Source: Bermanella sp047621325 (GTDB lineage Bacteria > Pseudomonadota > Gammaproteobacteria > Pseudomonadales > Oceanobacteraceae). Taken from it: DNA of 64,000 nucleotides. The notes below the pieces were generated by a model. It was not told the DNA's origin. It saw nothing but the letters and a program-made list of their open reading frames with translations, and searched no databases. The stretch's first letter is position 1, and every line of letters begins with the position of its first letter. Shown piece after piece: positions 62,825-64,000 of the stretch. The stretch is taken from assembly GCA_047621325.1 (NCBI GenBank), contig JBLHLT010000004.1:1-64000 (forward strand), read 5' to 3'. The position numbers were made by a program, and so were the translations under genes.

Positions 62825-63298
62825 TTACTTTTTCAATTCTTTTAAGAGCGATACGATGCTTTTTTCATACTCGTCACTATTGCTCTTCTTAAAGCCAACA
62901 TGACGGTGACGAACCTTTCCTTTGCCATCAATTACAAATGAACTAGGCATGCCTACTAACTTATATTGCTCGGCCAACTTACCGTCAGGATCAGAATATA
63001 CTCTGAAATTTGCCGGTACATCTTTTAGAAACTGTTTCGCTTGATCAAGCTCAGTATCGAGATTGACACCAATGACAACCAAACCTTGTTTTTTATACTT
63101 ATCTTCTATTTCGTTTAGCCAAGGAAATGATTTACGACACGGCCCACACCACGAAGCCCAAAAATCCAAATACACCACTTTATTTTTGTACTGCGCTAAA
63201 TCAAATTTACTGATCCATTGCTCTGCATGACTGGGCATGCTGGTAAATAGAATGGCAATCAGTAATAGCTTGTTACATGAGTTAATAATGGTTTTCAT
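62825..63298 (-). CDS. TlpA-like thioredoxin
   Basis: 157 residues from ATG 63298; a GTG at 63307 would add three residues. The signal peptide ends near MPSHA, so the protein is periplasmic. The active site is WASWCGPCRK (Cys51, Cys54), with the cis-Pro in GMPSSFVID. TlpA/ResA-type thiol reductant, probably fed electrons by DsbD encoded divergently 103 bp away. Leads the DUF4266-DUF3570 operon, so a likely role is reduction of a Cys pair in a partner such as DUF4266. Confidence 0.9.
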   Translation of the reverse strand: MKTIINSCNKLLLIAILFTSMPSHAEQWISKFDLAQYKNKVVYLDFWASWCGPCRKSFPWLNEIEDKYKKQGLVVIGVNLDTELDQAKQFLKDVPANFRVYSDPDGKLAEQYKLVGMPSSFVIDGKGKVRHRHVGFKKSNSDEYEKSIVSLLKELKK

Positions 63299-63401
63299 AA
63301 AATGCACCGAATATTTATGGTTTGAGTATGGCCTTGGAATCTTAAGGATTCCTTAACAATTAAAGATTTATCATACCTGTATTCGATAAAAGGAGTGTTT
63401 T

Positions 63402-64000
63402 ATGAACCAGGCATTAAAAATAGCAAGTTTATGGCTTAGCTTAGTATTAATCAGTGCTCTAAGTCACGCAGAAGAAACAGATTTTTTGCCAGTAGATCAA
63501 GCATTTAGCTATCAACATGCATTTCATAACGATCAATTAACCATTCGCTTTAATATTGCGGATCATTATTATTTGTATCTATCTAGGTTAACCTTAAAAC
63601 AAGACGGTCAAAAGCTTGATTTCGCTACCAAGCAAACCCCCATTGAAAAAGAAGACGAATACTTTGGTAACGTGAGTATTTTTAAACATGAGCTTGAGCT
63701 AACCGCCAATTTGCAATCAACTCATCCAATCAAATTAACCTTTCAAGGTTGTGCTGAAGCCGGACTATGCTACCCACCTCAAACCCATGAAATCAGCCCT
63801 AATGCCTTATTGAAGCAGCCTATAGGTAGTGCCAATCAGGTTGATGGCTCCGATGTATCATCTATCACGACACTGCTGCAGTCTGGCAGTATTATTTGGC
63901 AGATGTTGATCTTCTTTGCACTAGGAGTGGGCTTAGCGTTTACCCCATGTGTTTTCCCTATGATACCGATACTTTCCAGTATTATTGTGGGCCAAGGTGC
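63402..64000 (+). CDS. dsbD: Thiol:disulfide interchange protein DsbD, N-terminal part (runs off the window)
   Basis: From ATG 63402, with AAGGAG upstream, the frame is open to the window end (about 199 codons of ~580). A signal peptide (WLSLVLISALSHA) precedes the alpha domain, with Cys pair in FQGCAEAGLCYPP, the redox site of the DsbD N-terminal domain, then a linker and the first membrane helix ALGVGLAFTPCVFPM with the conserved Cys-Pro. DsbD moves electrons from cytoplasmic thioredoxin to periplasmic thiols. It is divergent from the TlpA-like gene. Confidence 0.9.
   Translation, partial: MNQALKIASLWLSLVLISALSHAEETDFLPVDQAFSYQHAFHNDQLTIRFNIADHYYLYLSRLTLKQDGQKLDFATKQTPIEKEDEYFGNVSIFKHELELTANLQSTHPIKLTFQGCAEAGLCYPPQTHEISPNALLKQPIGSANQVDGSDVSSITTLLQSGSIIWQMLIFFALGVGLAFTPCVFPMIPILSSIIVGQG

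Overview
The window looks like part of the chromosome of a marine gammaproteobacterium related to the Oceanospirillales/Pseudomonadales. This is inferred from gene content and order; no rRNA or tRNA gene is visible to confirm it. Three blocks keep an order familiar from Pseudomonas: relA-rlmD-cysM-gacS, acpS-pdxJ-recO-era-rnc-lepA, and mucD-rseC-mucB-mucA-algU facing nadB. Base composition is moderate over most of the window and clearly AT-rich at about 6.2-13.8 kb.

Layout. 1-1870 is a tandem array of palindromic repeats with a small GIY-YIG nuclease gene inside it. 1871-6520 holds alkC, a glycerophosphodiesterase, a decayed second copy of the alkC 5' end, two exported proteins and another gene remnant. 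6737-12951 is the most unusual locus: a DNA cytosine methyltransferase, a 985-residue protein with an Hsp90/MORC-like ATPase at one end and a histidine-kinase-like module at the other, and a 672-residue receiver-like protein whose start overlaps the preceding stop. It reads as a candidate mobile conflict or defence system that merges methylation with two-component-style signalling. An unknown convergent gene follows at 13018-13752. 13863-16860 holds a MazG-like hydrolase, a membrane-anchored cold-shock-domain protein, slyX and a second palindromic array of the same family in inverted orientation.

16886-32678 carries a Gld-type ABC exporter operon, plsB, ppc, adk, hemH, a histone H1-like Lys/Ala-rich protein, tsaB, uppP and rsmJ. 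32682-41021 carries mazG, relA, rlmD, cysM and the hybrid kinase gacS/barA. 41031-46778 is acpS-pdxJ-recO-era-rnc-DUF4845-lepA, with the usual lepB missing. 46929-52963 is the envelope-stress operon (algU, mucA, mucB, rseC, mucD) and nadB, with a good sigma-E-type promoter in front of algU. 53026-64000 is accessory: a TonB-dependent receptor, a PuuA-like ligase, a nitroreductase and EamA transporter divergent from a MarR regulator with two palindromic operators, an OmpR/QseC-type two-component pair, a DUF3570-DUF4266-thioredoxin group, and the 5' part of dsbD running off the window.

Working together: alkC protects against base alkylation; relA, gacS and algU are global stress and lifestyle regulators; plsB, uppP and acpS serve membrane and wall lipid synthesis; the thioredoxin and dsbD at the right edge suggest an envelope thiol-redox function. 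Start codons were moved from the longest ORF where a better ribosome binding site or family alignment supported it (3245-4093, 4844-5338, 19902-20837, 21113-23581, 23826-24164, 28114-29070, 31899-32678, 35773-37098, 49859-50455, 50543-51133, 55489-56868, 57593-58501, 58599-59105, 62825-63298).
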